In this document: piece by piece, positions 1 through 8,268 of the stretch | Numbering within the stretch: position 1 is the first letter of the stretch | Layout of the letters: each line of letters opens with the position of its first letter | Source of the DNA: Chersky-840 sp963838775 | GTDB lineage: Bacteria; Actinomycetota; Acidimicrobiia; Acidimicrobiales; UBA8190 | NCBI GenBank assembly: GCA_963838775.1 | Contig: CAWISP010000038.1 | Span: forward strand, 1 to 64,000 | Reading direction: 5' to 3' | DNA: 64,000 nucleotides | The notes under the pieces: model-generated | Told to the model about the DNA's origin: nothing | Seen by the model: the letters and a program-made list of their open reading frames with translations, nothing else | The model's database searches: none | Translations under genes and position numbers: made by a program

Positions 1-7
1 TCGGGCC

Positions 8-842
8 ATGCGATTCGGAATCGACGTGGCCCAGCAGCGGACGGAGTTCGCCGAGATCGTCGAACGGGTGCGCTTCGGCGAGGAGCTCGGCTTCGACGGC
101 GCGTGGGGATTCGATCACTTCGTCCCCATGTACGGGGAGGGCCCCGGCAATTGCTTCGAGGGAATGACCACCCTGGCGGCGCTGGCCGCGGCCACGAGCA
201 CCATCCGCCTGGGTCTGCTCGTCACGGGTGTGACGTACCGCCATCCTTCGATCCTCGCCGCCCAGGCGGTGACGGTCGACCACGCCAGTGGGGGCCGGCT
301 CGAGCTCGCCGTCGGGGCGGCGTGGTACGAAGCCCGAGCACCGGCAGCTGGGACTGGACTTCCCACCGACGGCACGTCGTTTCGACATGCTCGAAGACGA
401 ACTGGAGATGCTCACGCGGCTGTTCACCGGAGAGGTGGTGTCGTACCAGGGGGCCCGGTTCAACTTGGACAATGCCCAGATGCGCCCCGTCCCCGTGCAG
501 CGACCTCACCCGCCGATCTGGATCGGAGGCTCGGGTCGCCGTCGAACGCTGCCCCTGGCGGCGAAGTGGGCGGACGTGTGGCACACCTACGGCAGCCCCG
601 ACCAGCTCGCTGCATTGGGCAGCGAGATCGACCACCTGGCGGAGGCGGCGGGACGCGACCCCGGCTCGATCCTGCGGGCGTCGTCACTGTCGTTGTCCGA
701 GCCCTGGGACGAGGTCCGGCGTGAAGTGGCAGCCATGCGTGACGTCGGAATCGGCTACCTGGTGTGCGGGTGGCCCGGTGAGGGAAGCGCCCGAGTCGAG
801 GAGTTCGTGACGACGGTCATGACCGAGTTCGGCGCCGACTGA
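8..842 (+). pseudogene. LLM-class F420-dependent oxidoreductase, frameshifted
   Basis: The product would be a luciferase-like TIM-barrel enzyme that uses coenzyme F420 to oxidise or reduce an unknown substrate. The N-terminal part (from ATG at 8) starts MRFGIDVAQ and runs through the usual early LLM barrel with the segment TSTIRLGLLVTG. At about base 332 the reading frame shifts by +1: the first frame reads AAWYEARAP, but skipping the single G at 332 gives AAWYEPEHRQLGLDFPP, the expected family sequence, which continues to a stop at 840-842. The combined product would be about 277 aa, close to the family size. The break is a single base in otherwise well-conserved sequence, so it may be a sequencing error rather than a true pseudogene. 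The substrate cannot be told from the sequence. Confidence 0.8.
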
Positions 843-852
843 ACGTCGGGGG

Positions 853-1695
853 TCAGCGACCCTCGAAACGCGGTTCCCGGCCCTCGAGCATGGCGCGCAC
901 ACCTTCGACGGCGTCGGCCGTCCCCGCCAGGGCGACCTGCTCGGCGAGCTCGTGGCGCATGGCCTGGCGCGCCGCATCGGCAACGCCGCTGCGAAGCGTC
1001 GCCCTCGTCGACGACACCGCCAACGGCGCACCCGCCGCGATCTGCTTGGCCAGCTCGAGCGCGACCGGTAGCTCGTCGCCGGCCGGCACCACCCGCTGGG
1101 CGATGCCGATCCGGCCCGCCTCGGCGGCGACCACCCGTCGTCCGGTGAGGAGCAATTCCGAAGCACGTCCGGGCCCCACCACGTGGGGCAGGGTGGTGCT
1201 CAACGCAAAGCCGGGGTGGATGCCGAGGCGCACGAAGTTGGCCTGGAACCAGCCGAGCTCCCCGACGACGCACAGGTCACAGGCCAGCGCCAGTCCGAAC
1301 CCGGCCCCGATGGCCGCGCCCTGCACGGCGGCCACGAGCGGCACGGGAGCATCGAAGATCCGTACCGCCTGCTTGTAGAACGCCGCCGTGGTCGCCTCGA
1401 AGCCGCCCTGGGCGGTGGGGTCGGGAGCATCACCAGAGCGGAAATCGGCCCCGGCGCAGAACGATCGCCCTTCCGAGCACACCACCGCTGACCGGGCCAC
1501 GCCAACCAGCCCGGCAACGGCGTCGGCCACGGTGCGAAGCACCGGTTCGGTGAGCAGATTGTGGGGTGGTCGTCGCAGGGTGACGACGGCCACGTCTCCG
1601 TCGTGGTGCACCGTGACGTCGTTCCCGGCGCTGAGTGCTCCGTCGATGCCCGCGTCAGGGGGGGTGGGCTCGTCTCGAGATCGTCGCGACGCCAA
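853..1695 (-). CDS. enoyl-CoA hydratase/isomerase (crotonase) family protein
   Basis: A crotonase-fold protein of up to 280 aa that should act on an acyl-CoA thioester in the cytoplasm. It shows the CoA/oxyanion-hole segments SEGRSFCAGADF and GAAIGAGFGLALACDL and the helix ASELLLTGRRV that carries one of the two crotonase glutamates. The other glutamate (the QPE position of classical hydratases) appears to be Phe in the segment FQANFVRLGI, so it may be an isomerase, hydrolase or another crotonase rather than a true hydratase. The start is uncertain: the longest frame begins with TTG at 1695, only 12 nt after the stop of the upstream GGDEF gene on the same strand, so the two may be co-transcribed. 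The natural substrate is not predictable. Confidence 0.8.
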   Translation of the reverse strand: MASRRSRDEPTPPDAGIDGALSAGNDVTVHHDGDVAVVTLRRPPHNLLTEPVLRTVADAVAGLVGVARSAVVCSEGRSFCAGADFRSGDAPDPTAQGGFEATTAAFYKQAVRIFDAPVPLVAAVQGAAIGAGFGLALACDLCVVGELGWFQANFVRLGIHPGFALSTTLPHVVGPGRASELLLTGRRVVAAEAGRIGIAQRVVPAGDELPVALELAKQIAAGAPLAVSSTRATLRSGVADAARQAMRHELAEQVALAGTADAVEGVRAMLEGREPRFEGR

Positions 1696-1707
1696 CGGTG
1701 GTCGGGA

Positions 1708-2700
1708 TTACCCCCGCCCGCGCCGGCGGGCGCGGCGGCCTTTGAGCATGGCGGCCTCCGCCCCGGCGATGAGGTCGTCGAGCGTGTCGTGTTGATGGAG
1801 GTCGGCGAATCCCACACTGGCGGTCGAACCCGGCGCCTCCTCGGAGAGGATGACGGCGAATTCCTTGAAGCGAAGTTCGGCGGTAGCCATGTCCGACCCG
1901 GGCAGCGAGAAGAGAAACTCGTCACCACCAAGCCGGGCGATCACGTCGTAGGACCGCAGGGTGGCCCGGAGCGCGGCCGTGACCTTGCGCAGGATCTCGT
2001 CCCCGGCCCGCGAGCCCCGGGCGTCGTTCACCACTTTCATCCTGTCGACGTTCAGGTATCCGAGGACGAAGTGCTCTCCGCTGCGCCGGCATCGATCGAT
2101 CTCACGGCCGAGGGCGGCGAAGCCCGCCTGTCGATTGAGGACGCCGGTGAGCTCGTCGCGAGTGAGGCGATCGGAGTCGCGCCCGGACTCCGGCGGGACG
2201 TGGCGCAGGAGGGGGGTGGACACGGGCTCGGCCTGGGGCGCGGCCTCGGGGACCACCTTGGGCACCGACGCAGGCGCGGCGGCGACGACGGTCTCCGGAG
2301 TCGACACCCGAGCGGGATGATCGCCGGCGCCTCGACCTTGTCGTTGCGTCGCGAACGGTGACGGGTCTCGAGCGCTCGCCCCGTGCGGCTCGACCGGTGT
2401 CGTCGGCGACGCGTCGCTGGTCGACACCACCCCTCGTACGAGGTCCGCCCACAGGGTCACGATCTCGGTGACCTGCTCGCCCACGAGGTCCAAGATCGCG
2501 TCACGGTCGGCAGGCTCGAGGTGACGGAGCTGCGCGTGGAGTTTCGTGGCGCCGTCGGAGAGGGCGGTGGCCACCTTCAGGAGCCGTTGCGCCGACACCA
2601 CCGCGGCGTCCTCGGTGGTCACCGGGGGAGTTCCTCGCTCACCCTGGATGGCGGAGAGCCGTCTGCGGCCGAGGGGTGGATCGTCATCCAGATCCTGCAT
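1708..2700 (-). CDS. GGDEF-domain protein (diguanylate cyclase-like)
   Basis: A cytoplasmic 330-aa protein with a helical N-terminal region (about residues 30-92), a low-complexity Ala/Pro/Val linker (95-170) and a C-terminal GGDEF domain (about 176-325). The active-site loop LGGDEF is intact (258-262), and the inhibitory I-site RxxD is present five residues before it (RSYD, 249-252). However, the first metal-binding aspartate of the usual DxDxFK motif is Asn (LNVDRMK, Asn217), and GHxxGD reads GSRAGD. Cyclase activity may therefore be weak or lost, leaving a c-di-GMP or GTP sensor. ATG at 2700 is preceded by a good ribosome-binding site (GGGGGAAG). The crotonase gene follows 12 nt downstream. 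No membrane segment or recognisable sensor domain is seen. Confidence 0.85.
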   Translation of the reverse strand: MQDLDDDPPLGRRRLSAIQGERGTPPVTTEDAAVVSAQRLLKVATALSDGATKLHAQLRHLEPADRDAILDLVGEQVTEIVTLWADLVRGVVSTSDASPTTPVEPHGASARDPSPFATQRQGRGAGDHPARVSTPETVVAAAPASVPKVVPEAAPQAEPVSTPLLRHVPPESGRDSDRLTRDELTGVLNRQAGFAALGREIDRCRRSGEHFVLGYLNVDRMKVVNDARGSRAGDEILRKVTAALRATLRSYDVIARLGGDEFLFSLPGSDMATAELRFKEFAVILSEEAPGSTASVGFADLHQHDTLDDLIAGAEAAMLKGRRARRRGRG

Positions 2701-2845
2701 GGCACTTCCCCCGTTTAGTCGTCACCGGCAGTGAACGCAAAACTACATTACTGTCACTTAGGGGACCCGGATCCCGGACCAGAAGCGTCCCGGTGGGGGA
2801 CCCGGACCGGCCGGGAGCTGCCTGTGCCGAGATCGGTGCCGCGCC

Positions 2846-3721
2846 TCAGCACGCCCGGGCCCGCTCGATGCAGGGGTCGAGCGCCTCGAACGCGGCGGGG
2901 ACCTCTTCGGCCGACATGGCGAAGAGCAGCGCCGAGACGGCGTCGGCACCTGCTTCGGCGTACTGCTCGGTGATCGACGCGTCCAGCGGCTTGAAGTACG
3001 GGCACACCGTCACCGTGACGTCACGGCGGGCGCGGCCGTGCTCGTCGAGCAGGGCCCCGAGGTGGGCGACGGCGTCAGGGAGATCAGCCGGGGGGCGGTT
3101 GAAGGTGTGCCAGCCCTGCCCGACCCGAGCGACGCGTCGCATAGCGGCTGCGCTCTCGCCCCCGATGTGGACGGGAGGGTGGGGGTCCTGGACGGGCTTG
3201 GGATGGAGGTTGCACGCCGGAAGCGTGTAGTGCGTCCCGGAGAACGACGACGGGTCGTCGCACCACAAGGCATGCAGGACCCGGAGGTACTCGTCGGTGC
3301 GCTCCCCGCGCCGTTCCCAGGGCACGTCGACCGCCTCGAATTCCTCCCTCAGCCAACCCACGCCGACGCCGAGGTCGACGCGCCCGTTCGACAGCCAGTC
3401 GACAGTAGCCACCTCCTTGGCCGTGTACACCGGGTTGCGCTGTGGCAACAGGCACATGGCGGTTCCCAGTCGGACCGATGTCGTGACCGCGGCCAGGAAG
3501 GCCAGGGTGGTGAACGGCTCGAGGAGGCCCGATCCGGGTGGGATGGGGGCTTGGCCGTCGTCGGCGTAGGGATACTTCGAGGCGTAGTGCTCGAAGGTCA
3601 CGACGTGTTCTCCCACCCAGATGCCGTGCATGGCACGTGCCTCGGCCTCGCTCCCGACCGCGGCCAGGAATTCCGGCGTGGCGAAGGGATTGGCGGTCGG
3701 CAGCCAGATGTCGAAGTCCAT
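2846..3721 (-). CDS. LLM-class F420-dependent oxidoreductase
   Basis: An intact 291-aa luciferase-like monooxygenase-family enzyme, expected to bind F420. It opens with MDFDIWLPTANPF and contains typical barrel segments such as TTSVRLGTAMCLLPQRNP and GRVDLGVGVGWLREEF, then PPVHIGGES near the cofactor-phosphate site. It belongs to a minus-strand run with a Ddn-like deazaflavin-dependent protein (5 nt upstream) and an SDR dehydrogenase, suggesting a shared F420-linked redox pathway. It is a distant paralogue of the frameshifted gene at the start of the window. The substrate is unknown. Confidence 0.88.
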   Translation of the reverse strand: MDFDIWLPTANPFATPEFLAAVGSEAEARAMHGIWVGEHVVTFEHYASKYPYADDGQAPIPPGSGLLEPFTTLAFLAAVTTSVRLGTAMCLLPQRNPVYTAKEVATVDWLSNGRVDLGVGVGWLREEFEAVDVPWERRGERTDEYLRVLHALWCDDPSSFSGTHYTLPACNLHPKPVQDPHPPVHIGGESAAAMRRVARVGQGWHTFNRPPADLPDAVAHLGALLDEHGRARRDVTVTVCPYFKPLDASITEQYAEAGADAVSALLFAMSAEEVPAAFEALDPCIERARAC

Positions 3722-3726
3722 CGCTA

Positions 3727-4173
3727 CTACCGGGCCGGTGTCGTGATCCGGAAGACGGGGTGCTCCGGGGCGATGCGCCGGAGCTCGCCGTCGGGGGAGT
3801 CTGCCGACACCCCGTCGAAGAACCTGCCCACCTCGAACTTCCAGCGGCGGAGATAGGCGCGCAGCACGTCGACCTTGTCGTCGTCGCCGAGCTCCTCGGC
3901 ACGGAACTGCTCCACGTGCCGGCCGACGACGAGCTCACCTTCACGAGCAGCTCGGAAGTTGCGCACCCATTCCGTCTCGCCGCGCGGCGCCACCAGGTAG
4001 CGCTCGCCGTCGACGGTGAGGACGTTCACGGGGTTGCTGCGCCACAGGCCCGACTTCCTCCCTCGGACCCGCAGCACCCTCGAGCCCCACACGCTCACGC
4101 CCAGGCGCGTCAGCCCGGCCACGGTGGCGTTGAAGACCTTGTCGACCGCCGTCGGCTGTCGGTAGTGGGGCAT
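3727..4173 (-). CDS. nitroreductase-family deazaflavin-dependent oxidoreductase (Ddn/DUF385-like)
   Basis: A 148-aa split-barrel protein of the Ddn/DUF385 family, whose characterised members use reduced F420. The core LRVRGRKSGLWRSNPV and the segments YLVAPRGETEWVRNFRA and GREVEQF-like (GRHVEQFRA) match the family pattern of a GRKSG-type cofactor loop followed by a WVRN motif. ATG at 4173 (MPHYRQP) is chosen because upstream codons encode an unconserved Arg-rich tail. The gene sits 5 nt upstream of an LLM F420 oxidoreductase and downstream of an SDR, supporting an F420-associated operon. It could be a quinone or unsaturated-substrate reductase; the substrate is not evident. Confidence 0.85.
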   Translation of the reverse strand: MPHYRQPTAVDKVFNATVAGLTRLGVSVWGSRVLRVRGRKSGLWRSNPVNVLTVDGERYLVAPRGETEWVRNFRAAREGELVVGRHVEQFRAEELGDDDKVDVLRAYLRRWKFEVGRFFDGVSADSPDGELRRIAPEHPVFRITTPAR

Positions 4174-4260
4174 CCCGCCATCATGACAAGCGCGACGCCG
4201 CCGGGCCACCGGAGACCTGCTTCGGACATGGGTGCGCAGCACACTCACTCGCCGGGTTCG

Positions 4261-4998
4261 TCACCGCAGGTGGAGCCCGCCGTCGACCATCACGATCGCT
4301 CCAGTCACGTAGCTGGCGCCCACCAGTCCGAGGATCACGTGCGCGATGTCCTCGGGCGTGCCCGAGCGCTGCATCGGCGCCATGGCACGCACGAATTCCC
4401 GCACGACGTCCCAATCCGCCGTCCATGGGGTGTCCACGAGCCCGGGCGCGACGGCATTGACCCGGATCTCGGGCCCCAGCACGTTGGCGAGGAGCTCGGT
4501 CATGTGGCTCACCGCCGCCTTGGACGTGGCGTAGGGGATCGAACTACCCCTCGTCGTGTGGCCCGCCACCGACGACACGTTGACGATCACCCCCTCGCTC
4601 CCGGCGCGCAGATGGGGAACGGCGGCGACGGTCACCTGCCACGTGCCGATGACGTTCACGTCGAGGATGCGCCGCCACACCTCGGGCGAGGCCGCGTCGA
4701 GATCGGGGTGGGCGATGACCTCGGTGGTCCCGGCGTTGTTCACGAGGATGTCGAGTCGACCGTGATTCGCCACCGCCTGCGCCACGAGGTTCCGGGCCTG
4801 CTCGGCGTCGGCGATGTCGGCCTGGACGTAGCTGGCCCCGGGCAGCTCTGTCGCCAGCGCCGTTCCCGCCTCGACCGACGACGCCGAGTTCACGACCACA
4901 ACGGCTCCCTCCTCCGCCAGGGCACGGGCCGTCGCCGCTCCGATGCCGCTGGACGAACCGGTCACGAGGGCGACCTTGCCCTGCAGGCTTCCCGGCAT
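4261..4998 (-). CDS. SDR-family NAD(P)-dependent oxidoreductase
   Basis: A classical short-chain dehydrogenase/reductase of 245 aa. The Rossmann cofactor motif TGSSSGIG lies near residue 12, NNAG near 88, and the catalytic Ser plus YATSK (YxxxK) follow. The C-terminus ends with the common segment YVTGAIVMVDGGLHLR. ATG at 4998 (MPGSLQGKVALVTG) is preceded by GAGGAGA at proper spacing; the frame stays open further upstream but that part lacks family similarity. It is the first gene of a minus-strand group with the Ddn-like and LLM genes, and divergent from the FAH-family gene 85 bp away. The substrate is unknown. Confidence 0.9.
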   Translation of the reverse strand: MPGSLQGKVALVTGSSSGIGAATARALAEEGAVVVVNSASSVEAGTALATELPGASYVQADIADAEQARNLVAQAVANHGRLDILVNNAGTTEVIAHPDLDAASPEVWRRILDVNVIGTWQVTVAAVPHLRAGSEGVIVNVSSVAGHTTRGSSIPYATSKAAVSHMTELLANVLGPEIRVNAVAPGLVDTPWTADWDVVREFVRAMAPMQRSGTPEDIAHVILGLVGASYVTGAIVMVDGGLHLR

Positions 4999-5083
4999 GT
5001 GCGTCTCCTCGTCTCGGTCGGCATCCGCCCGCAAGCTCGGCGCCGTTGCTGTTCTCTTACCAGGTTGTCGGTACGGTGGCGGC

Positions 5084-5956
5084 ATGCGGCTCGTGAGCTT
5101 CGTGGAACCCGACGCCCCTTTCGTGGTCCGTACCGGGGTGGTGGTGGCCGACGAGGTGGTGGACCTCACCGATCCGTCGGTGGGGCTCCCCGGCGACATG
5201 ACCGAATTCCTGGTTGCCGGCCCCGGCGCGATGGAGCGGGCGGCCGACGCGACGACGTCGAACGCCCGTCGACTGGAACTCGACCACGTGCGCCTTCGCC
5301 CGCCGGTGCCCCATCCCGTCAAGGTGCTCGGCATCGGGCTCAACTACGCCGCCCACGTGGCCGAGACCGGAGCGTCGCGCCCCGAGTACCAGGTGTGGTT
5401 CAACAAGCAGCGCACCTGTGTGATCGGGCCCGGCGAGGCCATCGAGATCCCCGCCGTGTCGCCCCAGGTCGACTACGAAGGCGAGCTCGCCCTGGTCATC
5501 GGGCGTCGCTGCCGCCACGTGCCTGCGGTGGACGCCGCCACGGTGGTGGCCGGCTTCACCGTGCTCAACGACGTGACCGTGCGTGACTGGCAATGGAGGA
5601 CCCCGACGTGGACCCTCGGGAAGTCCTTCGACACCCATGGGCCGACCGGACCGTGGATCGTGACCGGCGACGAGGTCGGGGACCCCCATCGCCTCCGTCT
5701 GCGGACGTGGGTCAACGGCGACCTGCGTCAGGACGCGTCGACCGACGACATGATCTTCTCGTGCTGGGAGCAGATCGAGTACCTGTCCACGGTGTTCACG
5801 CTCGAGCCCGGGGACATCATCTCGACGGGGACCCCGGCCGGGGTGGGCATGGGATTCGACCCACCGCGCTGGCTCGTCGACGGCGACGTCGTCCGCATCG
5901 AGATCGAACGTGTCGGGACACTCGAGAACCACGTTGCCCTCGAGCCCGAATCCTGA
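5084..5956 (+). CDS. fumarylacetoacetate hydrolase (FAH) family protein
   Basis: A 290-aa FAH-fold enzyme, a family of Mg-dependent hydrolases, decarboxylases and isomerases acting on 2-oxo acids and acylpyruvates. It has a small N-terminal domain (MRLVSFVEPD) followed by the catalytic core with GIGLNYAAHVAE, the metal-binding segment DYEGELALVIGR, NDVTVRDWQ and the end motif GDIISTGTPAGVG. ATG at 5084 is selected over longer in-frame possibilities because the family N-terminus begins there. It is divergent from the SDR gene and directly upstream of the GGQ protein. It is probably an aromatic or sugar-acid catabolic enzyme; the exact reaction is not determinable. Confidence 0.88.
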   Translation: MRLVSFVEPDAPFVVRTGVVVADEVVDLTDPSVGLPGDMTEFLVAGPGAMERAADATTSNARRLELDHVRLRPPVPHPVKVLGIGLNYAAHVAETGASRPEYQVWFNKQRTCVIGPGEAIEIPAVSPQVDYEGELALVIGRRCRHVPAVDAATVVAGFTVLNDVTVRDWQWRTPTWTLGKSFDTHGPTGPWIVTGDEVGDPHRLRLRTWVNGDLRQDASTDDMIFSCWEQIEYLSTVFTLEPGDIISTGTPAGVGMGFDPPRWLVDGDVVRIEIERVGTLENHVALEPES

Positions 5957-5987
5957 CGGACCACCCCCGCAGTCCGGCTCTCTGCGT

Positions 5988-6383
5988 GTGACGCGCAATG
6001 TGGTCATCCCCGCCGAGGAGCTCGAATGGCGGTTCACGACGAGTGGCGGTCCCGGTGGTCAGCATGCCAACAAGGCGAGTACCCGCGCCGAGGTGTCATT
6101 CGACGTGGCGGAGTCGAAGTCCCTGGGCCCGCGCCAGCGGGCCCGGCTCCTCGAACGACTCGGGCCGACGGTGCGGGCCGCCGCCGGCGACGAGCGATCC
6201 CAGATGCGCAACCGGGAGATGGCCCTGCAGAGACTGGTGGCGCGACTCGCCGACGGGCTCAAGGTGCAGACACCGCGCGTGGCGACCAGACCTTCGAAAT
6301 CGGCCCGGGCCAGGCGTCTGAGCGACAAGCGTCGCCAATCGGCTCGCAAGCGGGACCGGGCCCGACCCGCCGACGACGACTGA
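5988..6383 (+). CDS. ArfB/release-factor-like peptidyl-tRNA hydrolase (GGQ protein)
   Basis: A small class-I release-factor-type protein of about 131 aa that should rescue stalled ribosomes by hydrolysing peptidyl-tRNA. It carries the catalytic GGQ motif in the segment TSGGPGGQHANKAST and has a strongly basic C-terminal tail (RLSDKRRQSARKRDRARP) like the ArfB/YaeJ tail that enters the mRNA channel. There is no codon-recognition domain, so it is not a full RF1 or RF2. GTG at 5988 (VTRNVVIPAEEL) aligns with the family N-terminus; an ATG at 5910 would overlap the FAH gene by 47 nt. The last bases lie just upstream of a 16-bp tandem repeat. Confidence 0.85.
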   Translation: MTRNVVIPAEELEWRFTTSGGPGGQHANKASTRAEVSFDVAESKSLGPRQRARLLERLGPTVRAAAGDERSQMRNREMALQRLVARLADGLKVQTPRVATRPSKSARARRLSDKRRQSARKRDRARPADDD

Positions 6384-6407
6384 ACGACGTGGCCCGCTCC
6401 TTGTTAG

Positions 6408-6468
6408 ACGATGTCGGGGTCAGACGATGTCGGGATCAGAGGATGTCGGGGTCAGAGGATGTCAGGAC
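6408..6468. repeat. 16-bp tandem repeat, about 3.8 units
   Basis: The unit GACGATGTCGGGGTCA is repeated at 6408, 6424, 6440 and partly 6456 with one or two changes per unit. The array begins between two convergent genes and its last copy forms the final codons (PDIL) and stop of the minus-strand SDR gene, so the 3' end of that gene has been duplicated in tandem. Confidence 0.85.
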
Positions 6469-7258
6469 GCAGCAACGCATCGCTCCCGCCGTCGACGAAC
6501 AGCACTGAGCCGTGGATGTAGCTGTTGGCCGGGTCGAGAAGGAATCCGATGGCCGCCGCGATCTCGGTCGCATTGGCGCGGCGCCCCATCGGCACGGGCA
6601 GAGCGTCGATGAGCGGGCCGAGCACCGGATCCTCGAGCCCACCCGCCAGTAGCGGGGTGTCGACCGGTCCGGGAGCGACGGCGTTGAGCCTGACCCCGGC
6701 CTTGCCCCAGGCGCCGGCCCGGCGTCGCACGGCACGCGTCAGCGCCAGCTTGGTCATGCCGTAGACCGTCGCACCGTCGACACCGGCCGCACACGCGCAC
6801 GCTTGGTCCTCGTCTCCATCGAGAAGCAGGCCGAGCAGCTCCTCGTGGACCGGGGTGAGGCTGGCCGAGTTCGAGCAGATGACCACGGCGGCGGGTGCCT
6901 CGCCCTCGGTCAGGAGGGGCAGCATGCCGTCGAGCACCTCCACCGCCCCGAAGAAGTTGACACGGACGATCATGTCGGTGGGCACCGTCTGGGGCCCGAG
7001 TCCGGCACACACGACCAGTCCGTCGAGGCGCCCCCCCGACAACTCGGTCACCGCCGCGACCGCCTGGGCCCGACCGGGGACGCCCGACAGGTCGGCGATG
7101 ACCTGGGCGTCGTGCACGTCGACGCCGAGGACGCGAAGACCGCTGCGCTCGAATCGTCGTCGGACCGCAGCGCCGATCCCCGAGCCGGATCCGGTCACGG
7201 CGATGGTGCGCGTGTGGCGTGGGGCGTGGGTCACCTCGGGCCGAGGGCTGCTGTCCAT
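6452..7258 (-). CDS. SDR-family oxidoreductase
   Basis: A 268-aa short-chain dehydrogenase/reductase with the nucleotide-binding motif TGSGSGIG (about residues 22-29), CAGLGP in place of NNAG, the YGMTK active-site motif and the C-terminal segment YIHGSVLFVDGGSDAL. An acidic insertion (LLLDGDEDQACACAAG) occurs before the active-site Tyr. The assigned ATG at 7258 gives a short unconserved N-terminal extension (MDSSPRPEVTHAP), so a downstream start is possible. It is convergent with the ArfB-like gene, and the stop codon lies within the 16-bp tandem repeat. This type of SDR is often annotated as 3-alpha-hydroxysteroid dehydrogenase-like, but the substrate is unproven. Confidence 0.87.
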   Translation of the reverse strand: MDSSPRPEVTHAPRHTRTIAVTGSGSGIGAAVRRRFERSGLRVLGVDVHDAQVIADLSGVPGRAQAVAAVTELSGGRLDGLVVCAGLGPQTVPTDMIVRVNFFGAVEVLDGMLPLLTEGEAPAAVVICSNSASLTPVHEELLGLLLDGDEDQACACAAGVDGATVYGMTKLALTRAVRRRAGAWGKAGVRLNAVAPGPVDTPLLAGGLEDPVLGPLIDALPVPMGRRANATEIAAAIGFLLDPANSYIHGSVLFVDGGSDALLRPDIL

Positions 7259-7356
7259 GGCGGCACGTTGTAGTCGACGGGCGCCGGGTGCGCCTCTCGG
7301 GAGGTTGGGTGGCCGCCGGGGGTGCGCCGATCAGACCAGACTCGGCCTGCGGGCCC

Positions 7357-7983
7357 TCAGGTCGAGCAGTCGTGACAGGCCATCGTCGCCGCATCGGCGA
7401 GCTGGACCCGCTTGCGCACCAAGAAGCACGACCGGCACACGAATTCGTCCAGCCCGCACGGCGCCACCTCGGCGAGCTCGACGCCGTCGGTCAGCACCTG
7501 GAGGAGGAGGCTGCGCACGACGGCACCGTCTTGGAGCTCGGCCTCCACCTCGGCGTCGCCGTCGTCGAGAAGCGCCAGCCGGTCGAGGAGGACGAGGTCG
7601 AGGCTCTCCTCGACGTCATCGTCGCCGACCTCGTCGTCGGACTCGTCCACGGCCGGGGCTCGGACACCGACTCCGTCGGCCGCGACACCGAGGAGACCGG
7701 TCCACGGGGATTCGACCCCGTTGGCGAGGGTGCCCGGTGTTGGTCGGAGCTCGCCGTCGTCTTCGTCCTCGCCGTCGCCGCCGTGGACGAGATCCTCGAG
7801 AGACGCCTCGAGCGTGTCCTCGTCCACGTCCTCCTCGAGGAGGTCCTCGTTGTCGAGCTCCTCTTCGAGGATGGCCTTGTCGTCGAGTTCCCCGATGGCG
7901 AGCTCTTCGGGGGGCTCGAGGTCGAGCTCACCCTCGGTGTAATGGGTCTCGGCGGCCTCAGGGTGCCTCTCAGCCAGTCTCAT
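7357..7983 (-). CDS. DUF4193-family acidic protein with C-terminal Cys4 motif
   Basis: A 208-aa very acidic protein. The first half is dominated by Glu/Asp/Leu runs, and the last 30 residues form a putative zinc knuckle, CRSCF followed by CHDC about 20 residues later, in the DEFVCRSCFLV context typical of actinobacterial DUF4193 proteins. It is about twice the usual family length because of the acidic region. ATG at 7983 (MRLAERHPE) is preceded by GAGGAGG, a strong ribosome-binding site; longer starts up to 8190 would run through the promoter region of the next gene. Function unknown; the family is broadly conserved in Actinobacteria. Confidence 0.8.
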   Translation of the reverse strand: MRLAERHPEAAETHYTEGELDLEPPEELAIGELDDKAILEEELDNEDLLEEDVDEDTLEASLEDLVHGGDGEDEDDGELRPTPGTLANGVESPWTGLLGVAADGVGVRAPAVDESDDEVGDDDVEESLDLVLLDRLALLDDGDAEVEAELQDGAVVRSLLLQVLTDGVELAEVAPCGLDEFVCRSCFLVRKRVQLADAATMACHDCST

Positions 7984-8174
7984 GGGCCCAGGATCCCTCC
8001 TCGCCGAGTCCGCCTGGGCCGGGAACAGAGGTCCGGGCTGGGTCACGATCGCTTCTGGTACCAGCATCGAACCAGCGGGGCGGCTGCGCAAGAGGCTTCT
8101 GTCCCGATAGGAGCTGGGGAGCCCGACGGGACCCACGCCCGCTTCTGTCGCCAGGAACGGGGCCGGTCGCCGCC

Positions 8175-8205
8175 TTGACATCCATTTCACATTAAATCTA
8201 GAAAT
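8175..8205 (+). promoter_or_regulatory. candidate promoter in AT-rich island
   Basis: TTGACA at 8175-8180 is followed 18 nt later by TAGAAA (8199-8204), resembling a sigma-70-type promoter within unusually AT-rich sequence. The stretch also contains ATTTC (8184-8188) and GAAAT (8201-8205) half-sites, similar to the palindrome in the pstS/rrf2 intergenic region. It lies 64 nt upstream of the GTG start at 8269. Confidence 0.45.
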
Positions 8206-8268
8206 ACGGGCGATTTAGTGGCTAAAGTCTCGACGAGACGAACCCACCTGACGGAAGAGGAGCTGCCG

